Shown: positions 1 to 7,670 of the stretch, in pieces | How the letters are laid out: the number at the start of each line of letters is the position of its first letter | Numbering within the stretch: position 1 is the stretch's first letter | From: Halorubrum sp. JWXQ-INN 858 | GTDB taxonomy: Archaea; Halobacteriota; Halobacteria; Halobacteriales; Haloferacaceae | Assembly (NCBI RefSeq): GCF_009806985.1 | Contig: NZ_WUAX01000016.1 | Span: 184,976-248,975 of the forward strand | Length of the DNA stretch: 64,000 bases | Direction of reading: 5' to 3' | The notes under the pieces: model-generated | The model's database searches: none | Seen by the model: only the letters and a program-made list of their open reading frames with translations | Told to the model about the DNA's origin: nothing | Position numbers and translations under genes: made by a program

Positions 1-61
1 CGTCCTCGATCACGGCACGAAAGTCGACGGCCGACGACCCGCCGGGCGGCGACGTGTCCCG

Positions 62-124
62 TCATCGTCGCGGCCTGCCGTGTCGTCGTCGCGGCCTGCC
101 GTGTCGTCGTCGCGTCCTGGCGTC
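62..124. repeat. 21-bp minisatellite, 3 copies
   Basis: Three 21-bp units built on TCGTCGTCGCGGCCTGCCGTG begin at 62, 83 and 104; the first differs by one base and the last is degenerate. No convincing coding frame was seen in positions 1-160 on either strand, so the whole stretch appears intergenic or is the far edge of a gene outside the window. Confidence 0.7.
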
Positions 125-166
125 GTCGTCCGTGTCGGCGATGTGCGCCGACCTCTCCGGCCGATC

Positions 167-262
167 CTTATAAATTACCGTCGACCCCTCCGACAGCCCT
201 TATAAATCACCGCCGATACTGCAGTAGGCCCTTATAAACGACCGGCAGTCGGTGTCGATCGC
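167..262. repeat. 32-bp tandem repeat with TATA-like core, 3 copies
   Basis: CTTATAAA occurs at 167, 199 and 231, exactly 32 bp apart. Each copy is followed within a few bases by an ACCG motif, and the rest of the unit is poorly conserved. The array ends at the stop codon of the gene on the minus strand, so these promoter-like boxes lie 3' of that gene. A related array with the same period lies at 46759-46865. Confidence 0.75.
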
Positions 263-915
263 TACCGGACCAGGTACGGGTCGTTGCCGGCGACGAACCG
301 TCCGAGGTCGCTTTCGCGGCGGAAGTCGGTGGCGCGGAGCGTACACAGCGCGTCGACCAGTCGGTCGGCGTCGCCCGGCGTCCACTCGGCGGGGTCCTTG
401 ATCGGGACGACGAGCCAGCCGGACCCGAGGATCTCCTCGCCGTGGAGCGCGTCCATGTCGATCTCCGTCTTCCATGCCCGCGCCGTGTACTGCCGCAGGA
501 CGTGGTCCGTCGCGCGAGCGCCGACCGGGAGCAACACGTGTGCGGCGATCGCCCGCAGCTCCGCGTCGAAGAACCGCTCCATGTCGTCGTACGACTCCGC
601 CGTCGGCTCCCCGTCGGGGACGCACATGTGGAGGTACGAGAGGAACGTCTTCGCAACGGCGATCGGGTCCGCGGTCTCGCCGCCGGAGTCGTCGTCGACG
701 GCCTCGAACAACCCGGCCGCGACGAGCGCGTCGTGGAACGCGTCCGACCACGGCTCCCCGGTGAAGGGGACCCCCGACTCGATCCCGCCGTGAATCCCGG
801 GATGGTCGCCGATCACGTGGAAGTCCGCGTTGGCGTCCCCGTAGCCGGGCACGTACCGCTCACAGTCCGGGGTCATCCCGAACGGGTTCCGTGTTCGGTC
901 CGTGACGTTTTGCAC
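262..915 (-). CDS. uracil-DNA glycosylase family protein
   Basis: A 217-aa protein resembling haloarchaeal members of the uracil-DNA glycosylase superfamily, enzymes that excise uracil (or related damaged bases) from DNA. Near residue 36 it has VIGDHPG, which corresponds to the GEAPG-like motif I of family 4/5 glycosylases, and a hydrophobic strand followed by LLPVGARAT near residue 130, where the second motif is expected. The four iron-sulfur cysteines of classical family 4 enzymes are not evident, so this is a divergent branch and activity is uncertain. The start is GTG at 915: a TATA-like CTATTACGC lies about 28 bp upstream, fitting a leaderless transcript. Its 3' end touches the 32-bp repeat array. 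Confidence 0.75.
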   Translation of the reverse strand: MQNVTDRTRNPFGMTPDCERYVPGYGDANADFHVIGDHPGIHGGIESGVPFTGEPWSDAFHDALVAAGLFEAVDDDSGGETADPIAVAKTFLSYLHMCVPDGEPTAESYDDMERFFDAELRAIAAHVLLPVGARATDHVLRQYTARAWKTEIDMDALHGEEILGSGWLVVPIKDPAEWTPGDADRLVDALCTLRATDFRRESDLGRFVAGNDPYLVR

Positions 916-969
916 GCCGGGTCGTACGTCCCTGCCGCGTAATAGCCCGTTCGATCCGGGATCGCGCGG

Positions 970-2517
970 TCAGAGGAAGAGCTGCCAGTAGTACGGGCTG
1001 AAGAAGCCCTCGATGAGGGCGGCGACCGCGAGCAGGACGCCAACGCCCATCGTCACCCAGAACGCGCGCTCCAGCTCGTCGGCGAAGCCCACCCGCGACA
1101 GCCGTCCACGGAACGCGCGCCACCCGACGACCCCGAGGTGAAGCCCGAGCGCGCCCGCGACGACGAGCGCCGGGATCTCGAAGATCCCGTGCGGGACGAC
1201 GAAGGCCACGAGGGCGTCGAGGTTCTCCTCAAGGGCGGCGACCGCGCCGAGCACCAGGCCGTTGAACGCGACCGACGTGATCGCGGGCACGGCGAGTGCG
1301 ACGCCGGCGAACGCCGTCGAGATGGCGACCGTCCAGTTGTTGCCGAAGAACTCGAGCGCCGCGACCGGCGGGACGTGGCCGTCGAGCCGCGCCTCGATCG
1401 AGGTGGGGAACGTCCCCACGAACGGCTCGGCGGCGACCCAGCCGAGCACGCCGGCACCGACGCCCACCGCGAGCGTGAGCAGGTGGAGCCCCGGCGTGGC
1501 TCGGACGAACGTCGTCATGTCGCCCCATCCCCGGCGGAGCCCCGCCGAGAACTGGTCGCGGAGCCGCGCCTCCGGGGGCGAGACGGGGGCGACCGCGTCG
1601 CGGTAGTCGCCGTAGAGGACGGTCTTCAGGAGGTCGAGCGCCGGCGCGACGAGGACGGCGCTGACGAGCGCGACGATCGCGCCGCCGCCGAGGAACGCGA
1701 GCGCGGAGGCGACCGAGGAGAGACCGACGACGACGCCGATCGCGACGACGAGGTACGCCGCGGCGTCGGCCGGGTTCGACCGGACGAAGCCGCCAGCGCC
1801 GGACACCGCGCCGACGACGCCCGCGTCGTCGACGACGACGGCCGCGGGCGCGAACGCGAAGAGGATCCGGACCGCGACGAGGACGACGAACCCGACGAGG
1901 AACGCTCCGAGGCCGACCACGGCCCCGAGGAGGGGGTCGACGATGACGGCGGCGATGACCGTCACGGTGGCGAGCCCGATGACGCCGAGCCACAGCAGGA
2001 GCTCCGCGAGGTACACCCCGAGGAACGTGAGCCAGTGCTTCCGAACGCCCGCGATGCCGGCGGTGAGGCCGCGTTCCGAGCGGAGCCGCGCGAAGACGGC
2101 GCTCATCTGTCCCGCCGAGACGGCGGCGTACCCGAGGATTCCGAGGAGGACGGTCGCGACGATCCCCCCCACGATCAGCGCCACGGCGGTCGGCGAGAAC
2201 AGCGCCTCGAACACGGGGAGCAGTCCCTCCATCCACTCCCCGAACGCGTCGGGGTTCGCCTCGGCCCACTCCTCGAACGCCGTGGGGTCCTCGCTCTCGA
2301 TCGGTGGGGCAGTGACGTCGAGGTCGGCCAGCGCCTCGCGGGCGGTCGCGAGGCGGCCGGAGAGCTCCAGGTGGAGGAAGACCGCAGCCAACGCGACGAA
2401 TCCGGCCGTTCGGGCGATCATCGGGACGGCGGTCCCGAGGAGGTAGAACGGTAACAGGTCGGAGGGACGCCGTCGGAGGGTCGCGGTGACGGCGTTGAGG
2501 GCGGTGGACAGGTCCAT
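970..2517 (-). CDS. stage II sporulation protein M-like membrane protein
   Basis: About 515 aa of mostly hydrophobic sequence with roughly ten predicted membrane segments. The C-terminal third resembles the SpoIIM/DUF95 family, with the pattern of an amphipathic stretch ending in FGNNW followed by alternating Ala/Val-rich helices. In bacteria SpoIIM acts in engulfment; haloarchaea do not sporulate and the archaeal role is unknown. A GTG eight codons upstream (2541) is in frame, but it overlaps the TATA-like TTTTTAAG at about 2543-2550. The ATG at 2517 sits about 29 bp from that box and is the better start. The acidic loop near residues 75-115 separates the first membrane helix from the rest. 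Confidence 0.75.
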   Translation of the reverse strand: MDLSTALNAVTATLRRRPSDLLPFYLLGTAVPMIARTAGFVALAAVFLHLELSGRLATAREALADLDVTAPPIESEDPTAFEEWAEANPDAFGEWMEGLLPVFEALFSPTAVALIVGGIVATVLLGILGYAAVSAGQMSAVFARLRSERGLTAGIAGVRKHWLTFLGVYLAELLLWLGVIGLATVTVIAAVIVDPLLGAVVGLGAFLVGFVVLVAVRILFAFAPAAVVVDDAGVVGAVSGAGGFVRSNPADAAAYLVVAIGVVVGLSSVASALAFLGGGAIVALVSAVLVAPALDLLKTVLYGDYRDAVAPVSPPEARLRDQFSAGLRRGWGDMTTFVRATPGLHLLTLAVGVGAGVLGWVAAEPFVGTFPTSIEARLDGHVPPVAALEFFGNNWTVAISTAFAGVALAVPAITSVAFNGLVLGAVAALEENLDALVAFVVPHGIFEIPALVVAGALGLHLGVVGWRAFRGRLSRVGFADELERAFWVTMGVGVLLAVAALIEGFFSPYYWQLFL

Positions 2518-2653
2518 GTCGACACGTTCGTCGACGGGCACTTAAAAACCGGCGGCGTTGGACGGCGCTCGGGGATGCCGTGGGGCGGCCCTCAGGGATT
2601 CCGTGGGGCGGCGCTCGGTGATGCCGTTGGACGGCGCTCGGGGGGGGGGGTGT

Positions 2654-4081
2654 TCAGTCGCGGTCCTCCTCCGCCGGAAACTCGACGACCGCGTCGGCGT
2701 CGGCGGCGCTCCCCCGCGAAGCCATCATCTCGGCGGCGCGGGTCGCCCAGCCGGTGTAGGCGAACCCCCACGCGACGACGAGCGCCATCCACGGGTACGC
2801 GAGCAGAACGCCGGCGTACGCGCCGGTAGGGCCGAGCCCGAGGGTTCGACCGAGCAGCCACGACGCGCCGAGGAAGAAGACGAACATGCCCGACACGCGG
2901 GCGACGAGGGGGATCCGCGTCTCGCTGGCACCCTGAAGCGATCCCGAGAGCGCCGAGAAGCAGACCAGTCCCGCTCCCGCGATCCCGTACACGCGGGCGA
3001 AGTCGACCGCGTAGGCGACCGTCTCGGGGTCCGAGGTGAAAAGCGCCACCAGCCACGGCGCGAGCGCGACGAGCCCGAGCCCGATCGCGCCGACGGTGAG
3101 GACGCCGAGCCCCGCGACCGCCCACCCGTTGAACCGCGCCGCCTCGGGGTCGCCCGCGCCGAGCGCCTGTCCGACGAGGATCGAGGCGGCGACGTTGTAG
3201 CCGCGAGAGAGCGGCCCGGTCACCTGCTGATAGACGCGGCGGCCGATCTGGAACCCCGCGTTGACGGCCTCCCCGAAGCCGAGCAGGAGGGCGTTGAAGG
3301 GGAACTCCGCGATCTCCGAGCCGAACCCTTCCAGCATCCGCGGCGTGCTCACCCGGAGCAGCTGGCGGGTGATCGTGAGATCGCTCGGGAGCGCGAACTC
3401 CGCCTCGGTCCACGGCCCCCAGATGGCCGCACAGAGCAGGCCGGCAGTGAGCACGTTGGCGGCGGCGGTCGAGAGGCCGACGCCGACGATCTCCAGCCGT
3501 GGGAACCCGAAGAGACCGAGCCCGAGCACGACGCTGCCCGAGATGTTGACGGAGTTGGCGAGGACGTTGACGTACATCGGCGTGCGGGTGTCGCCGGTGC
3601 CCTGGAGCGCCCGCGCGCCGACGAGCGCGACGTGGCGTGCCGGCGCGGTCGCGAACACGATCGCGAGGTAGACGGACCCGAGCACGACGACCTCTCGAGG
3701 CGTTTCCTGACCGACGATCCGGCCGAACGCGTCGATAGCGACCTCCCCGAGGAACACCCCGAAGAGGACGAACGGGACGCCGGCGACCGCGCCGAGCAGG
3801 ATCGCCTGCGTCACCGCCTCGTCGCGGGTCGCGGTCGCGCCCGCGCCCGTGTCCTGCGAGGAGAGCGCGATCGCGCCGCCGCCGAGCCCCAGCCCGATCC
3901 GGAGGGGAAACCGGGCGTACAGGTCCGCGAGCCCGATGGCGACGACCGCGGCCGGCGAGAAGAGCGCGGTGACCACGATGTCGGTGGTCCGCATCGCGGT
4001 TCGGAACGTCTGTTCGGCCATCACCGGCCACGCGAGCGTGAACACCCGCTTCCAGACGTCCCGGAGGCGTCGACGGTCCAT
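2654..4081 (-). CDS. MATE family efflux transporter
   Basis: A 475-aa multidrug and toxin extrusion-type transporter with about twelve membrane segments arranged as two homologous halves, the usual length for the family. It probably exports cationic drugs or metabolites in exchange for Na+ or H+; the substrate cannot be read from the sequence. Family-like features are the N-terminal LAWPVMAEQTF segment, a central RALQGTGDTRTPMY loop after the sixth helix, and the related GSLQGASETRIPL loop in the second half. The C-terminus is acidic and cytoplasmic. ATG at 4081 follows a TATA-like GTAAAAACC about 28 bp upstream. Downstream is a run of Gs and a short imperfect repeat of a GGCGGCGCTC-type phrase (2560-2650). 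Confidence 0.88.
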   Translation of the reverse strand: MDRRRLRDVWKRVFTLAWPVMAEQTFRTAMRTTDIVVTALFSPAAVVAIGLADLYARFPLRIGLGLGGGAIALSSQDTGAGATATRDEAVTQAILLGAVAGVPFVLFGVFLGEVAIDAFGRIVGQETPREVVVLGSVYLAIVFATAPARHVALVGARALQGTGDTRTPMYVNVLANSVNISGSVVLGLGLFGFPRLEIVGVGLSTAAANVLTAGLLCAAIWGPWTEAEFALPSDLTITRQLLRVSTPRMLEGFGSEIAEFPFNALLLGFGEAVNAGFQIGRRVYQQVTGPLSRGYNVAASILVGQALGAGDPEAARFNGWAVAGLGVLTVGAIGLGLVALAPWLVALFTSDPETVAYAVDFARVYGIAGAGLVCFSALSGSLQGASETRIPLVARVSGMFVFFLGASWLLGRTLGLGPTGAYAGVLLAYPWMALVVAWGFAYTGWATRAAEMMASRGSAADADAVVEFPAEEDRD

Positions 4082-4246
4082 TCGTGTCCACGAAGGGCCT
4101 CCGACGGTTTTTACACACCGGAGTCGGCGGGGGCGGCCGACAGTTTTCCCCGTCCGTTCGGCCGTTCAGTCCGCGATCCGTTCCGCCATTCGACCCGCCA
4201 TCCGTTCCGCCCGAAGCTTGAAGCCGCGCGACGACCCGGATCGGCC

Positions 4247-4654
4247 ATGGACGTCTTCGTGTACGGGACGCTCACGGAGCCGACCCGCGTCCGGGAGCTG
4301 CTCGACTCGTTCGCGTTCGTCGGGTCGGCGACCGTCACTGGACTCCGCCTCGTCGAGGGGCGGTACCCGACGCTCGCGCCCGGCGGCGAGACCGCGGGGC
4401 GGCTCCTCCGCACCGACGAGGTCGCGGCGCTCGACCGGTACGAGGGCGTCGACGACGGGCTGTACGTCCGCGTGTCGGTGCCGCTCGACGGGGATGATCG
4501 CTACCCTGACGAGGCGGCGGTGTACGTCGGCCACCCCGAACGGCTCGACGCCGACGCGACGTGGCCCGGCGAGGGGCCGTTCGCCGATCGGGTTCGCGCC
4601 CACCTCGAGGGGGCCGACGTCCGCGCTCGTGTTGGCGGTTCAACACCCGTCTGA
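4247..4654 (+). CDS. gamma-glutamylcyclotransferase-like (AIG2-like) protein
   Basis: A 135-aa protein of the gamma-glutamylcyclotransferase/AIG2 fold. The diagnostic VFVYGTL motif starts at residue 3, followed by the LxxGRYPTL strand, and an LDRYEGVDDGLYVR segment near residue 65 carries the acidic residue (E) expected at the cyclotransferase active site. Known relatives release 5-oxoproline from gamma-glutamyl amines or peptides. Haloarchaea use gamma-glutamylcysteine rather than glutathione as a thiol, so a role in its turnover is possible but inferred. The start is the ATG at 4247 because the YGTL motif must lie at the N-terminus; the frame remains open far upstream but that part has no family similarity. 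Confidence 0.85.
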   Translation: MDVFVYGTLTEPTRVRELLDSFAFVGSATVTGLRLVEGRYPTLAPGGETAGRLLRTDEVAALDRYEGVDDGLYVRVSVPLDGDDRYPDEAAVYVGHPERLDADATWPGEGPFADRVRAHLEGADVRARVGGSTPV

Positions 4655-4710
4655 CGCAGGAATGACGGCGGCGCAGTCGTGCGGTTTCACTTTCACTCTG
4701 GGAGCCCTAC

Positions 4711-4868
4711 CTTTTTATGCTCGGGGGTGTTTCGTTCACCTGCACGTCACACGCGTGCATTCCCCCTTTCCCCCTTCGAAGCCGACCGCGAGCGATGCGG
4801 TCGGCCCGACGGTTCGGGCGCGAACGCGGACCGCAACCGATTAGCCGTCGCCGGCGACAAGACGGCGT
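4711..4868 (+). promoter_or_regulatory. strong TATA-like box and possible structured leader before ilvA
   Basis: CTTTTTATGC at 4711-4720 is a good haloarchaeal TATA match, yet no plausible reading frame begins about 27 bp downstream. Instead the predicted transcript start coincides with a small inverted repeat, TGCACG at 4741-4746 and CGTGCA at 4754-4759. A second weaker box (CGATTAGCC, about 4838-4846) is placed for leaderless transcription of ilvA at 4869. The interval could hold a 5' leader or a small RNA; neither is demonstrated. Confidence 0.35.
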
Positions 4869-6080
4869 ATGCTCTCTTTGTCGGACGTCGTCGACGCTCG
4901 CGAACGGATCGCGGGCGTCGCGCGCCACACGCCGTTAGAGCGGTCGCGCACCTTCTCGGAGATGACGGGCGCGTCGGTCCATCTCAAGCTCGAGAACTTC
5001 CAGCGCACCGGCGCGTTCAAGATCCGCGGGGCGATGAACCGGATCGCCACGCTGTCGCCGGCGGAGCGTGACGCCGGCGTCGTCACCGCCAGCGCCGGCA
5101 ACCACGCACAGGGGGTCGCGCTCGCGGCCGAGCGCGCCGGCGTCGACGCGACGATCGTCATGCCGCGGTTCGCGCCCGTCTCGAAGGTGAAAGCCACCCG
5201 CGGCTACGGGGCGACGGTCGTCCTCGACGGGGTCGACTACGACGAGGCGCAGGCGCGCGCCCACGAGATCGAACGCGAACAGGGGCGCACCTACGTCCAC
5301 GCGTTCGACGACCCCGTCGTCATGGCCGGACAGGGGACGATCGGCCTCGAGGTCGTCGACGACTGCCCCGACGTCGACACCGTCGTGGTTCCGATCGGCG
5401 GCGGCGGGCTGATCGCCGGGATCGCGGTCGCGATGAAAGCACGGCTCGACGACGTCCGCGTGATCGGGGTGCAGGCGGAAGGCGCGTCCTCGGCGGCGGC
5501 GTCGCTGCGGACGGGTCGCCGCCACGTGCTCGACAGCGTCGACACGATCGCCGACGGCATCGCCACCCGATCGGTCGGCGAGAACACCCTCGAAGTCATG
5601 CGCGAGCACGTCGACGAGGTCGTCACCGTCGACGACCGCGAGATCGCCCTGGCGCTCACGCTCCTCCTGGAGCGCTCGAAGACGCTGGTCGAGGGGGCCG
5701 GGGCGGTGCCGCTCGCGGCCGTCCTCTCGGAGGCGTTCGACTACGACGACGACGAGGTCATCGTCGCGGCGCTGTGTGGCGGCAACATCGACATGAACCG
5801 CCTGACGACGGTGATCCGGCGGGGGCTGATGCAGATGGGCCGGTACCTCAAGGTGACGATCGCGTTGAAGGACCGGCCGGGGGAGCTGGAGCGCGTGTCG
5901 ACCATCGTCGCCCGCGCCGGCGCGAACGTGTACGCGGTCCACCACGACCGGACCTCCCGCGACGTGGCCGTCAACGCCGCCGAGCTGGAGCTGGAGCTCG
6001 AGACCGACGACGCCGAACACGCCGCGGACATCGTCGACGAGCTGGAGGCCCACGGCTACGAGGTCGAGATCCTCTCGTAA
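4869..6080 (+). CDS. ilvA: threonine ammonia-lyase (threonine dehydratase)
   Basis: A 403-aa PLP enzyme that converts threonine to 2-oxobutanoate and ammonia, the entry to isoleucine synthesis, or acts in threonine degradation. The PLP lysine is K51 in TGAFKIRGA; the S/AGNHAQGVA phosphate-loop motif follows near residue 77 and the glycine-rich PIGGGGLI loop near residue 173. A C-terminal ACT-like domain (about residues 325-403) starts with the VTIALKDRPGELERV strand, suggesting allosteric control by an amino acid. A single ACT domain fits the shorter catabolic/archaeal type rather than the long E. coli IlvA with two ACT-like domains. The gene stands alone, with no ilv or thr neighbours. ATG at 4869 is chosen from the promoter spacing and the N-terminal alignment. 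Confidence 0.92.
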   Translation: MLSLSDVVDARERIAGVARHTPLERSRTFSEMTGASVHLKLENFQRTGAFKIRGAMNRIATLSPAERDAGVVTASAGNHAQGVALAAERAGVDATIVMPRFAPVSKVKATRGYGATVVLDGVDYDEAQARAHEIEREQGRTYVHAFDDPVVMAGQGTIGLEVVDDCPDVDTVVVPIGGGGLIAGIAVAMKARLDDVRVIGVQAEGASSAAASLRTGRRHVLDSVDTIADGIATRSVGENTLEVMREHVDEVVTVDDREIALALTLLLERSKTLVEGAGAVPLAAVLSEAFDYDDDEVIVAALCGGNIDMNRLTTVIRRGLMQMGRYLKVTIALKDRPGELERVSTIVARAGANVYAVHHDRTSRDVAVNAAELELELETDDAEHAADIVDELEAHGYEVEILS

Positions 6081-6150
6081 CGCGGGGCGGGCCGCGGGAT
6101 CCGCGGCTGGGTCGTCGAGCCGAGCGCCGAACCGCCAAGCGACGCGCCCG

Positions 6151-6214
6151 TCAAACGGTGCGCCCGTCAAACGGTGCGCCCGTCAAACGGTGCGCCCGTC
6201 AAACGGTGCGCCCG
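6151..6214. repeat. 16-bp minisatellite, 4 perfect copies
   Basis: TCAAACGGTGCGCCCG is repeated without a mismatch at 6151, 6167, 6183 and 6199, preceded by a partial GCGCCCG. It lies between two converging genes, 30 bp before the stop of the minus-strand gene. Confidence 0.9.
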
Positions 6215-6243
6215 TCGGTCACGGACGCGGCACGGGGACCGCC

Positions 6244-7494
6244 TCAAGAATACGGCACGGAAACCGGCTCGCGGAGCGCCCACACGTCCGCCGTCGGGTC
6301 GAGGCGGGTCGGCTCCGCGCCCGTTTCCGTGAGGAACCCGGCGTGATACAGGACCGCCTTCAGCTGGAACACCGTCGGCGAGTGGTAGCTACCGCCCTCC
6401 GTGAGCGGGCCGCGGCGGAGGTCGCCGTCCGGCGTCAGGACCCGGCGTCGGACGGTCTCGTCCCCGCGGACGAACAGCTCGACCGCGAAGGACGGGCGCG
6501 TCCGGTGGAGCCACGTCACGAGGTCGACGAGCGAGGGCGCGGGCTCGCCGGCGTCGTGGATTCGCTGGATCTCGGTCACGAGCGGCCGCGTCGCGGGATA
6601 CGACCAGACGACGCGCCGGGCGATCTCGCCCCACCGCGGGGCGAGGTCGACGAACCGGGTCCGCGACCGCTTCCAGCCGTCGAACGCCGCGAGCGCGTCC
6701 TCGAGCGAGCCGTGCTCGCGGAGCGCGAACCGGACGACCTCCTCGCCCAGCGGCGTGAGCCGCGGCCCGTCGGGGCGATCGTCGACGAGCCCGAGGAAGA
6801 CGGCCCCGCGACGGGCCCCGCGAACCGCGGAGACGACGTGCGTGTCGACCAGCGCGTCGACGTCGCCGGGGGCGGCCAGCGCGATCGCGTAGCCGAGGTA
6901 ATTCTTCGGGTGGTTGAGCGGGAACGACCGGTCGGTCACCCCCTGTGCGCTCGCCTGGAACCGGACCGCGTTCGTCTCCCGGCCGCCGGCGTGGCCGACG
7001 AGCCGCGGGACGACCGCGGGCGAGACCCCGCCGTCCGGATCGACCGCGAGCACGCCGACGTTGAGCTCGCGCGCCAGCGTCAGGTTCGTCGGCGAGACCG
7101 CCGCGCCGGGCGCCGCGACGTACGCGGCGTTGGCCTCCCCGAGCCGGTCGTGTGCCTGCACGATCCCGCGCTCGACGTCGACGGTTCCGGCCGCGGTGTA
7201 CCCCTTCGCCTCCACCGCGACGAGCGGCGGGTCGTCGCCGAGCCGGTCGACCGCCAACAGCGCCGGCTCCAGCCGCCGGACGCCGACGAGGTCGGGGTAG
7301 CCGGAGCCGACGGCGACGTGGTTGAACGGGGCGAGCGCCTCGTGGACCGCCGCGGGGATCGGCTCCGACTCGTTCCACGTGTCGGCCGCGAACTGCGTGT
7401 CGGTCACCGCGTACGCGTTCGGTTCGTCGTCGTCCGGGAACAGCCGCCGTTTCGCCCGCGCGAGCACCTGTGGTTCGGCGAGGGAAACGCTCAT
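6244..7494 (-). CDS. uncharacterised haloarchaeal protein with PD-(D/E)XK-like N-terminal domain
   Basis: A 416-aa protein not assignable to a named family. Residues about 62-115 read like a restriction-endonuclease-fold core: a GYPDLVGV strand (candidate catalytic D) followed about 25 residues later by VAVEAKGY (candidate E and K), then an amphipathic helix with conserved-looking Q (IVQAHDRLGEA) and an AAYVAAP strand. This order, D-x(n)-ExK-helix-strand, is typical of PD-(D/E)XK nucleases. The remaining 300 residues have wHTH-like segments (TPLGEEVVRFALREHGSL; the C-terminal YHSPTVFQLKAVLYHAGFL). It might be a nuclease or a DNA-binding protein with a decayed nuclease fold. No restriction or defence partners are adjacent. 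ATG at 7494 is used because it gives the full N-terminus. Confidence 0.7.
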   Translation of the reverse strand: MSVSLAEPQVLARAKRRLFPDDDEPNAYAVTDTQFAADTWNESEPIPAAVHEALAPFNHVAVGSGYPDLVGVRRLEPALLAVDRLGDDPPLVAVEAKGYTAAGTVDVERGIVQAHDRLGEANAAYVAAPGAAVSPTNLTLARELNVGVLAVDPDGGVSPAVVPRLVGHAGGRETNAVRFQASAQGVTDRSFPLNHPKNYLGYAIALAAPGDVDALVDTHVVSAVRGARRGAVFLGLVDDRPDGPRLTPLGEEVVRFALREHGSLEDALAAFDGWKRSRTRFVDLAPRWGEIARRVVWSYPATRPLVTEIQRIHDAGEPAPSLVDLVTWLHRTRPSFAVELFVRGDETVRRRVLTPDGDLRRGPLTEGGSYHSPTVFQLKAVLYHAGFLTETGAEPTRLDPTADVWALREPVSVPYS

Positions 7495-7570
7495 GTCCGA
7501 CGCTCTCTCGGCGTCGACTAATAGGTACCCGTCGGCGCGGTCCCGCGCGGTGTGACGATCACTCCCTCGC

Positions 7571-7670
7571 GGTCACGTTCACCCCATCGCGGTCACGTTC
7601 ACCCCATCGCGGTCACCCTCACGCCACCGCGGCCACGTTCACTCCATCGCGATCACCTTCACGCCACCAC
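7571..7670. repeat. 20-bp minisatellite, 5 copies, overlapping a gene end
   Basis: Units of GGTCACGTTCACCCCATCGC begin at 7571, 7591, 7611, 7631 and 7651. The first two are identical and later units diverge at 3-6 positions. The fifth unit contains the stop codon of the histidine kinase gene (7659-7661), so the repeat encodes the last residues of that protein. Confidence 0.85.

Noticed and set aside
1..160. Partial gene at the left window edge
   Set aside because: No frame on either strand shows haloarchaeal protein features; part of it is a 21-bp repeat.
2558..4246. Very long plus-strand open frame antisense to the MATE gene and continuing into the cyclotransferase gene
   Set aside because: It is an antisense shadow typical of high-GC DNA: Arg/Glu/Asp-rich, no domain, no promoter. 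Only the last 135 codons (from 4247) are a real gene.
6151..6214. CRISPR array
   Set aside because: The 16-bp units are directly contiguous without unique spacers; the same holds for the other arrays.
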